A stretch of 64,000 nt of DNA from the NCBI RefSeq assembly GCF_013408415.1, contig NZ_JACCAA010000001.1, forward strand, positions 2,294,001 through 2,358,000, given 5' to 3'. The position numbers were made by a program, and so were the translations under genes. How positions within the stretch are numbered: position 1 is the first letter of the stretch; each line of letters begins with the position of its first letter. Shown in pieces: positions 8,275-16,785 of the stretch. Source of the stretch: Nocardioides daedukensis (GTDB lineage: Bacteria; Actinomycetota; Actinomycetes; Propionibacteriales; Nocardioidaceae). Below the pieces are notes generated by a model. It worked only from the letters and a program-made list of their open reading frames with translations, had not been told where the DNA came from and made no database searches.

Positions 8275-8520
8275 TCACTTCGTGTCGCGCGGAGGGTTGG
8301 GGTCGTTGCCCGGAGCGATCGTGTCAGAGTCGCGGATACGGCCGTCGCGGCCGTGAATCACGACCTCGCCGCCGCCGGCGTTGCCGACAATCTCGCCTGC
8401 TCGGCATACAGCGTCGGCCTGGGTGTCGGTGTGGGCGCTGGAACGCTGGGCACCCGGGGCACGGACGTCCCAGCCGCCATCCTGGTTCGGCACGACGTGC
8501 CTACGGTTGTCGTTGCTCAT
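8275..8520 (-). CDS. DUF2188 protein
   Basis: This small product (81 residues) matches DUF2188: HVVPNQDGGWDVRAPGAQR near the start and GGGEVVIHGRDGRIRDSDTI near the end. The function of the family is unknown to me. AGGAGAAGG lies just upstream of the ATG. It is the first gene of the eight-gene leftward operon, so the operon promoter should lie in 8521-8700, although no consensus -35/-10 is convincing there. Confidence 0.82.
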   Translation of the reverse strand: MSNDNRRHVVPNQDGGWDVRAPGAQRSSAHTDTQADAVCRAGEIVGNAGGGEVVIHGRDGRIRDSDTIAPGNDPNPPRDTK

Positions 8521-8611
8521 GGCCTTCTCCTGCTGGATCTCATCTTGTGGGTTTGGCTCGTCCGGTGATGAGATGCAGGTGCAAGTCGCATGCGATCACC
8601 TCGCGTGCCGC

Positions 8612-8639
8612 GGGCGTCTGGTCTAGCCACCAGGCGCCC
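8612..8639. repeat. 11-bp inverted repeat upstream of the defence operon
   Basis: Arms GGGCGTCTGGT (8612-8622) and ACCAGGCGCCC (8629-8639) pair with one G-T. There is no T run on either strand, so it could be an operator for the leftward operon or a structural element. It lies in the 280-bp divergent region between the DUF2188 gene and the plus-strand zinc-knuckle gene. Confidence 0.45.
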
Positions 8640-8800
8640 GCGCTGTGTTTGCACCCAGTCTGAACCTCAGAATTCCGCGCGCTTTAACCTCCTGTGACTA
8701 AGCGTGTCGTGCTGGAATCTTCGCGACCGCGCGCGTGGCACAACCTCTATGACCTGCACGAAGCGATACATTGTTTTCGCGCGATTTATTGGAGGTTCTG

Positions 8801-9241
8801 ATGCCCAAGGCCACGGTCACCCGCCTCACGGAGACGCCGAACCACAACGTCCTGACCGCGGAGTGCGCCAATCCGCGGTGCGATGAAGTCATCCATCGCA
8901 CCGGCGGCCGCGGTCGACCGCGGGACTACCACGACGAGGACTGCCGTCGCGCAACAGCCGATGTGAAGCGGCGTCTCGAGTCACGCCTCGAGCACTACAA
9001 GGAACAAGTCGCGATCCTCAGCGAGCGCTACGCCGCCTACGAAAAGGCTCCCGGGATGGGTGAGACGAGCGAGCAAGTCGACGCCGGAGCGCTCACCCCC
9101 GATCAGATCCGGGCCGCCCGCGAGGCCGTCAGCAAAGTAGAGGGCGCTGCCCCTTTCCTCCGTAAGCACGATGGCGATTTTGCGGCTCAGTTGATCGAGC
9201 TTTTCGATGCTGTCGCTCCTGTCGTTCGCTCACATCTCTGA
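8801..9241 (+). CDS. Zinc-knuckle protein with coiled coil (paralogue 1)
   Basis: Product of 146 residues with a short metal-binding motif (CANPRCD, GGRGRP, then a His/Cys pair ending in ECRR-like DEDCRR), followed by a charged helical region (RLESRLEHYKEQVAIL). The motif is shared with the gene at 17849-18211. GGAGG lies 6 nt before ATG 8801, which decides the start over an upstream in-frame ATG. Its 3' end overlaps the converging gene at 9230 by 12 bp. Function unknown; DNA binding or regulation is plausible. Confidence 0.75.
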   Translation: MPKATVTRLTETPNHNVLTAECANPRCDEVIHRTGGRGRPRDYHDEDCRRATADVKRRLESRLEHYKEQVAILSERYAAYEKAPGMGETSEQVDAGALTPDQIRAAREAVSKVEGAAPFLRKHDGDFAAQLIELFDAVAPVVRSHL

Positions 9242-10288
9242 TGACCTCGCTCCGAAGGCGCGAGCAACACCCATCAGCCTTGGTCCCACAACATCGACCT
9301 CGCCGTCGCGAAGCACGCGTGCTGGAGCAACACCGTCGAGCAGCGGATTGCGGCCCTGGAACCACGCCTGGATGACCGGTGCGGCGTCCTTCTCGCTGAG
9401 CAGCGTGGCTGCCTGGTAGGCGATTCGTAGACGTTCGATGACCTCATCCGGTGGTTCGCTTCCGTCAGCAGAGGCCGCCCAGACGCGCACGGTTCGCGTG
9501 TCAGTTACGGAGACCAGATAGGCAACCAGCTTGGCACCGAGCAAATCGCACAGACGCCGGACGAGCTCGGGTGTGTCCATGAGGTTGTCGTTCGGGTCGC
9601 CACCGGTGACAGGCTCCTGTGACTCGTGCTCCGTCTCACTGCGACTGCGGATCGCCCGGCGGAAGGTGGCACAGGCGGTCTCGTAGGCGGCGGTGTTGAG
9701 CCGCGAGAGCGGGATGCTGTCGTGGTCGTAGGTGCGCCAGATCATCCCGGCGACGAAGACCCAGAGGTGGCTGGGTGGCAGGGTGAACGTGGTGCGCGGA
9801 TCACGATGACTGATCCACTCCAGATCGGTTCCGTGTGGCGCGAGGACGATGGTGCCTCCGCTCTCGTCGCTGTGCTCGTGGTCGTCCGGTAGGAAATTCA
9901 TGGCTGCGAGTGGCTCGATGCCGGTGTTGAGGTAGTTGTCGAAGTTGTTCTGCGAGTGGGTGGTGGCTTCGACGTCGGCGGTGAGGATGCGGAGAGCCCG
10001 GTCGGCTCGGTCTAGTCCGGCGAGGATGTCGTCGGGTGTCGAGACACGGGCCCAGTGCTGCAGGATCTCGACGAAGATCGCCGCCTCCTCGGTGTGGTAG
10101 GCACCGTAGACCCGTTCCTCCACGGTGCCGTCGGCTGCGGGGATGTGAGCGGTGAACGCGAAGTCGCCGAACGGGCCGGGTGTGGTGAAGTCGAGTGTGA
10201 CGCTGGTGCCGTCGGGCTGTGGGACATCGAAGACGGGTTGCGTCGTCTGAGGTTCGCCAGGGCTGCCGTGGTCCTCATTGGCAGTCAT
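9230..10288 (-). CDS. Last gene of the transposition operon, possible ParS/MbcA-like C-terminus
   Basis: The 352-residue product is acidic at the N-terminus with an unassigned middle part. The C-terminal ~80 residues (VRVWAASADG, LRIAYQAATLL, then AWFQGRNPLLDG) resemble the MbcA/ParS/Xre antitoxin C-terminal fold. GGAGGAGG precedes ATG 10288, which is preferred to 10306. It overlaps the gene before it by 14 bp and is clearly co-transcribed with tnsABC-tniQ. The match is partial; no toxin partner is seen. Confidence 0.65.
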   Translation of the reverse strand: MTANEDHGSPGEPQTTQPVFDVPQPDGTSVTLDFTTPGPFGDFAFTAHIPAADGTVEERVYGAYHTEEAAIFVEILQHWARVSTPDDILAGLDRADRALRILTADVEATTHSQNNFDNYLNTGIEPLAAMNFLPDDHEHSDESGGTIVLAPHGTDLEWISHRDPRTTFTLPPSHLWVFVAGMIWRTYDHDSIPLSRLNTAAYETACATFRRAIRSRSETEHESQEPVTGGDPNDNLMDTPELVRRLCDLLGAKLVAYLVSVTDTRTVRVWAASADGSEPPDEVIERLRIAYQAATLLSEKDAAPVIQAWFQGRNPLLDGVAPARVLRDGEVDVVGPRLMGVARAFGARSSEM

Positions 10289-10580
10289 GTCGACCTCCTC
10301 CTCCATGGTGTCTCGGCTGCGCCGTCCCGGGCCGGGACGTCACTTGCCCATGGTGGCCGGTCTTGGTGTCCTGGCCGGGGTTCTCCACAGGAGCGAACTC
10401 TTCGGGAAGGCGGATGCTGCGGATCTGGACGGCGACGCTGATGGCGTCCTGGTCGTCGGTGAAGCATCGACAACGTGTGAGGTGCTCGTTCCTGGCGTCT
10501 ATGGCGTCGGCGTGGGTGAGGTGGACGCTGAGGAGCTCTTCGCAGTCCCACAGACCCCAGACCTGTAGAGCGGTGGTCAT
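10275..10580 (-). CDS. Small protein of the transposition operon
   Basis: Product of 101 residues, with an N-terminal part rich in acidic residues and His/Cys (LWDCEELLSVHLTHADAIDARNEH, then CRCF) and a Pro/Gly/His-rich tail. I do not recognise the family. Its ATG overlaps the tniQ stop by 4 bp (ATGA) and its 3' end overlaps the next gene, so it is a real link in the operon rather than a shadow frame. Confidence 0.6.
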   Translation of the reverse strand: MTTALQVWGLWDCEELLSVHLTHADAIDARNEHLTRCRCFTDDQDAISVAVQIRSIRLPEEFAPVENPGQDTKTGHHGQVTSRPGTAQPRHHGGGGRHDCQ

Positions 10581-12238
10581 GCTGTCCTCCTGTCCGCAGG
10601 CGTGCTGTCGTCGACGAGCTCAATCAGTGCATCGGTCGCGGCGGGTCCAAGTCGGCGGACGTAGGCGCGGTAGTGGGCGCGATCGTGGCGGCTGGGCGGG
10701 TGCTGCCAGCCGGGGCTGGTGTCGGTGTGTCCGTGCGCGTATTGGGTCCACAGCCAGGTGATGGCGTACTGCTGGCTGGTGGCGTGGCTGCCCGGCAGAT
10801 GAATGTGCGCCCAGGGGCGGTACCAGCCTCGGCTGCGCGCAAGTCGCCGTACGTCGTCCTCACGGACCCGGTGGTCGATGAACGGGTCGAGGTCGTTCGC
10901 GACTCGAGCGAGCGCGGCGATGAACTCGCTGGAAGGCGCGAGCAGGTGGGCGCTGCAGGCACGGGCGGTCTTCGTTCCGAGCTCTGCCGGGAGCTCGAGG
11001 GCGGTGGCGGCATCCGCCCACGTCGCCGTACCCGGGTGTTGTCGGGCCAGGCAGAGGCTCACGAAGAGGCGCCCGGTGTGATCGGTGACGTCGAGCATTC
11101 GGGCGACGTGCTGGTTGTAGACGGCGGCCGGAAGGACTTGCGGGATCGCTGAGACCAGCAGGGGCTCGGGGTTGCGGTCGAGCAGGGTGGCGAGCCTGCG
11201 ACGCGAGGCAGTGGCGGCCATGACAACCCGGGTCAGCAGTGGAGTCATCGTGGTGTGGTCGGCCAACCAGCCCAGCTGTCCATCGTTGGTTGCAGGGGTC
11301 AGTTCCGTCCACGGGGGCAGCAGATCGGCAGCCTCATCGAGGCCCGTGGCGCGCAAGATCTCGTCCGCTGCGGCAAGGGCCTGGCCGCGAAGTTGGAGGT
11401 TGGTCGGTGGGGCCAGTCCCCATCGGGCACCCTTCTCGCCGGCGCTGCGCTGACGGTCTGCGCGGGCAAGATCAGCCCACGACACGAGTTCCTCACCGCC
11501 AGGTGGGGCAGCGAGGTGCAGGAGGAGCACGGAAAGCGACTTGAGTTCCCGGAGGTAGTCGCGAGGTTCCATGAGGTCGCCGTGGACAGTGACGGGTCGG
11601 CCTTGGAGAGCGCCGTCGATGCGGCGTTGAGCGGCAAGCACCGCGGCAGGTGCCGCGATGCTGTCGAGTTCACTGAGGGGCTGTGTGCATCCACGTCCAC
11701 GGGCTCCGCGGGGGTTCCCGCAGCGATCAGGGTCGGTGTCGACGGCGCGTATGGGTGTTCGGTGTGAGCGGAAGCGTCGTCCGCAGGTGGGGCAGTGATC
11801 GATGAGCCACAGGCGGTGTTCGGCGCAGGTGGTGACCCAGGGGTGGCGCCAGCTGAGCCGCCAGACACCGTCGCCTCGGAGGCACCTTGGGCACAGGGCG
11901 GTGCCGTGGGTTGGCGGCCAGCCGCGTGCGGCGACTCGACGCCAGGTGTTCTTGTTCGCGGGGTCGAGTCCGTCGGTGTCGATGCCGACGATGGTGGCCA
12001 GCGTGCAGCATCGCAAGGCGTCGGCGTCGAGTCCGGTCAGCGCAGCAAGATTCGCGACCAGCGGCTCTGCTGGAGCGATGGTCAGGAAAGCTGTGGGTGC
12101 GTCGGCTTCGAAGAGACGCTGGACAAGGACGGGATGAGGGAGCGCGTTCGCGGCTGCCAGCCGCTCGAGGTATCCGTCGAGTGCTTCTCCGACGACGGGT
12201 GCGATGGTGACCGGCAGCGGTGCCGGATTAACCAACAT
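10577..12238 (-). CDS. tniQ: TniQ/TnsD-like target-selection protein, long form
   Basis: Product of 553 residues with the TniQ zinc-binding pattern: CPRC (after HGTAL), a C-x2-H pair (TTCAEHRLWL) and CPTC (IDHCPTCGRRF). The N-terminus (PLPVTIAPVVGEALDGYLERLAAANAL) is the usual TniQ start. GAGG lies 6 nt before ATG 12238, and the gene overlaps the end of the other tniQ by 11 bp. Longer TniQ proteins are TnsD-like and bind a fixed chromosomal site; this one is therefore the better candidate for recognising the 3' end of dnaB. That role is inference. Confidence 0.88.
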   Translation of the reverse strand: MLVNPAPLPVTIAPVVGEALDGYLERLAAANALPHPVLVQRLFEADAPTAFLTIAPAEPLVANLAALTGLDADALRCCTLATIVGIDTDGLDPANKNTWRRVAARGWPPTHGTALCPRCLRGDGVWRLSWRHPWVTTCAEHRLWLIDHCPTCGRRFRSHRTPIRAVDTDPDRCGNPRGARGRGCTQPLSELDSIAAPAAVLAAQRRIDGALQGRPVTVHGDLMEPRDYLRELKSLSVLLLHLAAPPGGEELVSWADLARADRQRSAGEKGARWGLAPPTNLQLRGQALAAADEILRATGLDEAADLLPPWTELTPATNDGQLGWLADHTTMTPLLTRVVMAATASRRRLATLLDRNPEPLLVSAIPQVLPAAVYNQHVARMLDVTDHTGRLFVSLCLARQHPGTATWADAATALELPAELGTKTARACSAHLLAPSSEFIAALARVANDLDPFIDHRVREDDVRRLARSRGWYRPWAHIHLPGSHATSQQYAITWLWTQYAHGHTDTSPGWQHPPSRHDRAHYRAYVRRLGPAATDALIELVDDSTPADRRTA

Positions 12239-13556
12239 TGGTGTGCCTCGCTGCCAGTGTGAGCGTCTGTTGGGCGTCACGAGCGACGTCGACGGCGACG
12301 GCGACGAGGAGTTGGTGGCCGTACTCAATGAGGATGAGTCGATCCTCAGGGAGGAGCGCTCGATCGAAGGAGCGCAGTTCCCGTCTCATGCCGGCGTGGT
12401 GCGGGCTCAGGCCAAGCGTGCCGTGGGTGAGCTCGAGCCAGATCCACGCTGCTGCCAGCTTCTGGTTGCGGGTCGTGCGTGGCACGGCGGTGAGCGCGAG
12501 CGTCGAGGTCGGGACGGAATGCAGAGTGGTTAGGACAGCGCGGCGGTAGCGGTAGTCACGGATACCGGCGTGCGCGAGACGGTCGGTTTCGTGAGCAAGG
12601 ATCCGCAGTCCCGCGGCGGTGTTGCCAAGGTGGTGGACATAGGTTGCGATCATGGGCCGCTTACGGGTGTCGCCGTACTGCTCGTCCAACTCGGCGACAG
12701 TAGGGCGTGCTCCGGTGGCTGTGTGGATGGCTTCGCGGCGCAGGGCTCGCGCGATGCCGTGGCCGAGGTCTTCTCCGGCCGCATCGACGTCCAAGGCCGG
12801 GTACCGGGGGTGGAGGTAGTCGGGGATCGCCGCCTCGGTGATCCCCGAGCCGCGGAGCTGATCGTGGAGCTCCGCGCGGGCTGCCGCGTCGTCGTCCTCC
12901 CGGGCTGGGGGCTCGCCGAGATGGGTCAGCGTGCGTTCGCCGATCAGGTCGCGGGTTGCCTGGACGGTCCGGCTGGCTGGCCAGGCGTGCTCGGCGAAGC
13001 CGGCGATCCAGGCGGGAGCCTGCCACGACCTGCCCGTGGTTGCGGGGCCGGTGGTGGTGGCGAGGTGAACGTGCAGACGCAGGAGACGCAGCAACCGCTG
13101 GCGGCGATCAGCAAGGCCGACAGCGGGCGTTTGCATTGATCGCAGGACAGCGTCCTGCATCTCCAGGGCGTGAACCGCGCCGTCGGCGCCTCCGCCGTCA
13201 TCGAGGGGGGATTGGCATCTCGGGCAATGGCTGACCCAGACCATTCCGCTCCACAGGCTGCCTATCCCGCACGCGGAGCAGATGGTTCTGTCGCCGCGAC
13301 GGAGCTCGATGCTGGCCGCCTTTCGGCCGTTCCGCCCAGCGAGTCGCTGAGGCAGCATGTGGGTGCGCAATCGTCGCGTAGGCAGCCCCAAGGTGCGCGC
13401 AAGGGCCCCGACTTGACGAACGGTGATCCGGTCGCTGACGCCGTACGGATAGAGGTTGTGGACAGGGATGCCGGTGGTCGTGCTGAGACGCCGCAGCATC
13501 GAGGGGATCGACTCGTCCGGGTACGGGTCGATGCTGACCGGGAGCCGCGTGGTCAT
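12228..13556 (-). CDS. tniQ: TniQ family protein, short form
   Basis: The 442-residue product begins RLPVSIDPYPDESIPSMLRR, typical of TniQ, and has two CxxC zinc pairs (ICSACG and HCPRCQ). The start is ATG 13556, overlapping the tnsC stop by 4 bp; the longer frame upstream is an Arg/Pro-rich artefact. In elements with two TniQ proteins, one often handles the chromosomal site and the other an alternative target such as plasmids; which is which here cannot be read from sequence. Confidence 0.88.
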   Translation of the reverse strand: MTTRLPVSIDPYPDESIPSMLRRLSTTTGIPVHNLYPYGVSDRITVRQVGALARTLGLPTRRLRTHMLPQRLAGRNGRKAASIELRRGDRTICSACGIGSLWSGMVWVSHCPRCQSPLDDGGGADGAVHALEMQDAVLRSMQTPAVGLADRRQRLLRLLRLHVHLATTTGPATTGRSWQAPAWIAGFAEHAWPASRTVQATRDLIGERTLTHLGEPPAREDDDAAARAELHDQLRGSGITEAAIPDYLHPRYPALDVDAAGEDLGHGIARALRREAIHTATGARPTVAELDEQYGDTRKRPMIATYVHHLGNTAAGLRILAHETDRLAHAGIRDYRYRRAVLTTLHSVPTSTLALTAVPRTTRNQKLAAAWIWLELTHGTLGLSPHHAGMRRELRSFDRALLPEDRLILIEYGHQLLVAVAVDVARDAQQTLTLAARHTNVG

Positions 13557-14611
13557 CGGGGTGCCGTCACGGCCGCGGCTCGCCTGGCGGTCTTGGAGCG
13601 GGTCTGGTCGATCTGTGCGTCCTGTGCTCGCTGGCTCACCCAGATCGGGTCGAGGATGGCTCGGTCGAGGGGTGCACCGGTCTCGATCGCGACGGCGGTT
13701 GCGTCGATCAGCAGGCGGGTGGTGTCGCCGACGTACCCCTGGGTGCGTCGCCACAGGTAGCCCGCGTGGCGGGAGGAGAAGAGGCCTGGCTCCTCGTGCG
13801 GTAGGTACGGGAGGAGCAGGTCCTCACAGTTCTTCAGGAGTCGTTGCCATTGCGCGCGCCCCGTTGCCGTGTCGACCTCGTAGGGGGCGAGGGTGTGCTC
13901 GGAGAGCCGGCCCCGGATCTGGGGATCGCTGAGCACGTCTCCACCGGTCAGCTCCGCGCCGACGAGCACCAGGACGCCACCGACCTCGCCGAGTTCGGTG
14001 TTGAGGTGCTTGACCGCGTGCAAAGTGGCGCGGCCGGTGACCGAGGTGCTGCGGAGCATGTGGGCGTCGTCGAGGATGACGAGGCGTACGCCGTGGGTCT
14101 GGAGAGCCTTGACCGCGCGCAGCGCCAGCGTCCTTTCCACGCCGCTGGCCGGGTAGCCGACGAAGGAGAGGATCTGGGTGTAGAGGTCTTTGCTGCGCGA
14201 CTCCGACAGCAGGGTGAGGTAGCAGACCGGGACCAGGTCTGCGGTGACCCCGGGCCTCGGCGTCCATCGGGGCTTGGTCGATCGGGTCGCCTTCGCCCAA
14301 GTTCGGTAACGGTCCTGTGCCCAGCTTTTGATGAGCGTCGACTTGCCGGCGGTGTACGGCGCCGACAGGGCCAGGATTGTGCGGGCGCCGGGCGGCTCGA
14401 GGAGCGCGGACTCCAGCGCGCGATCGATCGCGGCGGCGGTGGCGTCGTGCATGGGCGAGGAGACACGCTGCGCCCGCAGTGCAGCGCGCACCGAGTCGGC
14501 ATAGCTGCTTCTACCCATCGGGTTCATGGTGTCTAGGTCATCGGCTGGGACCAGCTGCGGCGCGACAACCGTGACTTCGGTTGCCTGGTGGTGCCACATC
14601 TCGGCGTCCAT
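13553..14611 (-). CDS. tnsC: TnsC-like AAA+ transposition regulator
   Basis: The 352-residue product has a Walker A variant SAPYTAGKST at 83-92 and a Walker B VRLVILDDAH at 175-184. TnsC links target selection to the transposase through ATP-dependent polymerisation on DNA. The first Gly of the P-loop is replaced by Ala/Ser, as in some TniB/TnsC proteins. The start ATG shares a base with the tnsB stop (TGATG). Its position between tnsB and tniQ is standard. Confidence 0.9.
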   Translation of the reverse strand: MDAEMWHHQATEVTVVAPQLVPADDLDTMNPMGRSSYADSVRAALRAQRVSSPMHDATAAAIDRALESALLEPPGARTILALSAPYTAGKSTLIKSWAQDRYRTWAKATRSTKPRWTPRPGVTADLVPVCYLTLLSESRSKDLYTQILSFVGYPASGVERTLALRAVKALQTHGVRLVILDDAHMLRSTSVTGRATLHAVKHLNTELGEVGGVLVLVGAELTGGDVLSDPQIRGRLSEHTLAPYEVDTATGRAQWQRLLKNCEDLLLPYLPHEEPGLFSSRHAGYLWRRTQGYVGDTTRLLIDATAVAIETGAPLDRAILDPIWVSQRAQDAQIDQTRSKTARRAAAVTAPR

Positions 14612-16785
14612 CAGTCGCCACCCTCGTCGTAGTCCGGCCACTCTGCGTCGAGGTCGAACCCGTCGTCGGTGGCTGGGCGGCGCGGCCGGAGCGGCGTGAC
14701 AACGCCGTCCTGGTCGCCGTCGAACATGGCTGCCGCTTCGGCAGCTTCGGCGTGGTCACGTTGGGCCTGTTCCCAACGCAGCCGTGCGGCGTACCCCTTG
14801 GCCCGTGCCTCCGCTGTTTCCTCCGGCGAGGTCAACTTGCCCAGCTCTGTGATGATCTGCCGCCACGTGGACTTCCGACTCAGGGCGGTGTTGCCGCCAC
14901 GCTCAGCGATGCGCTCCAAAGCCCGCTCGTGCATCCAGTCACCCATCGGCATGTCCAGCAGGTGCCGAGCCTTCCACCCGATCTCGTGGATCCGGCCGGT
15001 CTCGGGATGCCGGAACCAGATCCGGGAGACGTCGCGAGGGTCGTAGTGGAACGGCGCCTTGCGGGAGTCGGCCTGGAAGGTGCCCTTGCGCACGTCACGG
15101 AAATCGGTGAGGACTGGGTCGTCGTAGACGAGGTTCTTGTACTCAACCCCCGCGTGTCCGATGGTCAGCCACCGAATCGGCAGGAACTGGTAGATCAGAT
15201 CCGGGTGCTGCGGCACATGGAGACGACCGGTGACCTCGTGCATGGCGTCCCACATCTCCAGCGGCGTCAGCCGTGCCGACGGTGCTCCCGGAAGTACAAG
15301 GCCTTCGTGCCACGAGCGGTGGTAATCGAGGGCCACGAACCGGCGAAGGTGACGTTCGAGTTCACTGGCGGTCAACAGTGCCTCGCCGGTGGCATCGACC
15401 TTGCGACCGCGTTCGGCGACGTTGCGGCCCTTGAATCCGGGAATCGCTTGGTAGGCCCGCTGGAGGGTCTCGTGCCAACGCTCAACGTGAGGATTATCCG
15501 TCGGCTTGGATCCACGAGACAACATCAGGTCGATGCCGAAGTCGCGGAGCAGCCCGATGAAGTGCTCAGACAAGAAGACCGACCCGTGGTCGCAGCGGAT
15601 CGAGGAAGGTCGTACGCCCGGCTTTACATGCACTCCCTGGAGGCTCTGACCAGGCGGAACGATCCGCTTCGGTGAGCGATGAACGGGAACGTTTGCGAGG
15701 TCGAGTGACTCGGGTACGCCGCACCAGCGCCAGTCATCCACCTCGGTGCCTTCGACCAGCATCGACATCGGCCGCATGACGTCGTAGAGCAGCAGCCCCG
15801 CCTCGAGTGCGTTCCCCGATCGGGGCGTGACCCGCAGGCCGACCACGACGCGAGTAGCGACGCTGATCGCCGTCAAGATCTCCACGCTGACTGGGCGCTT
15901 CCGCAACTCATCCCACACGAGGACGTCGGCGCGGGTGGCATCGATGGCTATGTGGCTTGGATGCATCGCGGGGAAGCTGGTGTGGGCGGACGCCTTGCGA
16001 CGCAGATGTCGGGAGCGTTGCGCCCGCGTGGTTCTCCCGAGAGCGCGCTGCCGCTCAGACAGGTACTCCTGAAGCAATCTCTCGGGAACGCGTAGATCAC
16101 CAATCCCCTCAGCCTTCATCTGCAGTCGGATCGCGGCCTCGATCGTGGTCGTGTTGACCTTCGAGACGTCACCGTCAAACCGCGCAAAAGCGTCATCAGC
16201 AATCCGGCGCACGCGCTCATCGAGTGCGTCGTAACCTTGACGTCCCTTGACTGCCCGCTTGTCGACGAGACCGCGCAATCCATGGTCACGCCAGTCGCGT
16301 ATCCACTTCTGAACGGTGCTGGCACCGACAGCGGTGCTTCTCAGTTCGCCGTTCTGAACACGGGTGAGGACCTTGCGGTCGGAGCTGCGTTCATATGACA
16401 GTTGCCGGGCCATTGCCTCACAGCGTTGCGTTTCACTCAGGTCCGGATCACTGACGGTGGGGTCGGGCTCGGCAGGCTGAGCAAGGCGGCGATGGGCCCA
16501 GCGGTATCCAGTCAAGATCTCCTGGACTACCTCGAGCTTGACGAGAGCATCACGGCGCACTTCCTCAGGCAAACCCGACCACCACGGTTCAAGCGTGGCG
16601 AGATTCGGGCCGGCGCAGCCTCCCTCGACAGGACTGCCGATGATCTGGCCATAGGGCACTTCGCGTTTCGCGCCGGTGCTCGTTTCAACAGTGACGGAGT
16701 GCCGTCCCATCTCAGTGACGAGCAGGTAGCCATCCTCATTGAGGAGCCGACTTCCGACTTGGAGCTTGAGATTCAGTCCAGACAT
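14611..16785 (-). CDS. tnsB: TnsB-like DDE transposase
   Basis: Product of 724 residues. A helix-turn-helix segment lies near 150-176 (STVQKWIRDWRDHGLRGLVDK), then the rve-type catalytic core with Asp282 (HIAIDAT), Asp399 (SIRCDHGS) and Glu435 (NPHVERWHE), then a Mu-transposase-type C-terminal region with a charged tail (DLDAEWPDYDEGGD). It cuts the 3' strands and joins them to target DNA, and it binds the element ends. It overlaps tnsA by 13 bp. Confidence 0.93.
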   Translation of the reverse strand: MSGLNLKLQVGSRLLNEDGYLLVTEMGRHSVTVETSTGAKREVPYGQIIGSPVEGGCAGPNLATLEPWWSGLPEEVRRDALVKLEVVQEILTGYRWAHRRLAQPAEPDPTVSDPDLSETQRCEAMARQLSYERSSDRKVLTRVQNGELRSTAVGASTVQKWIRDWRDHGLRGLVDKRAVKGRQGYDALDERVRRIADDAFARFDGDVSKVNTTTIEAAIRLQMKAEGIGDLRVPERLLQEYLSERQRALGRTTRAQRSRHLRRKASAHTSFPAMHPSHIAIDATRADVLVWDELRKRPVSVEILTAISVATRVVVGLRVTPRSGNALEAGLLLYDVMRPMSMLVEGTEVDDWRWCGVPESLDLANVPVHRSPKRIVPPGQSLQGVHVKPGVRPSSIRCDHGSVFLSEHFIGLLRDFGIDLMLSRGSKPTDNPHVERWHETLQRAYQAIPGFKGRNVAERGRKVDATGEALLTASELERHLRRFVALDYHRSWHEGLVLPGAPSARLTPLEMWDAMHEVTGRLHVPQHPDLIYQFLPIRWLTIGHAGVEYKNLVYDDPVLTDFRDVRKGTFQADSRKAPFHYDPRDVSRIWFRHPETGRIHEIGWKARHLLDMPMGDWMHERALERIAERGGNTALSRKSTWRQIITELGKLTSPEETAEARAKGYAARLRWEQAQRDHAEAAEAAAMFDGDQDGVVTPLRPRRPATDDGFDLDAEWPDYDEGGD

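Noticed and set aside
8612..8639. Terminator upstream of the defence operon
   Set aside because: The hairpin has no T run and no gene on either strand ends just before it; listed only as an inverted repeat.
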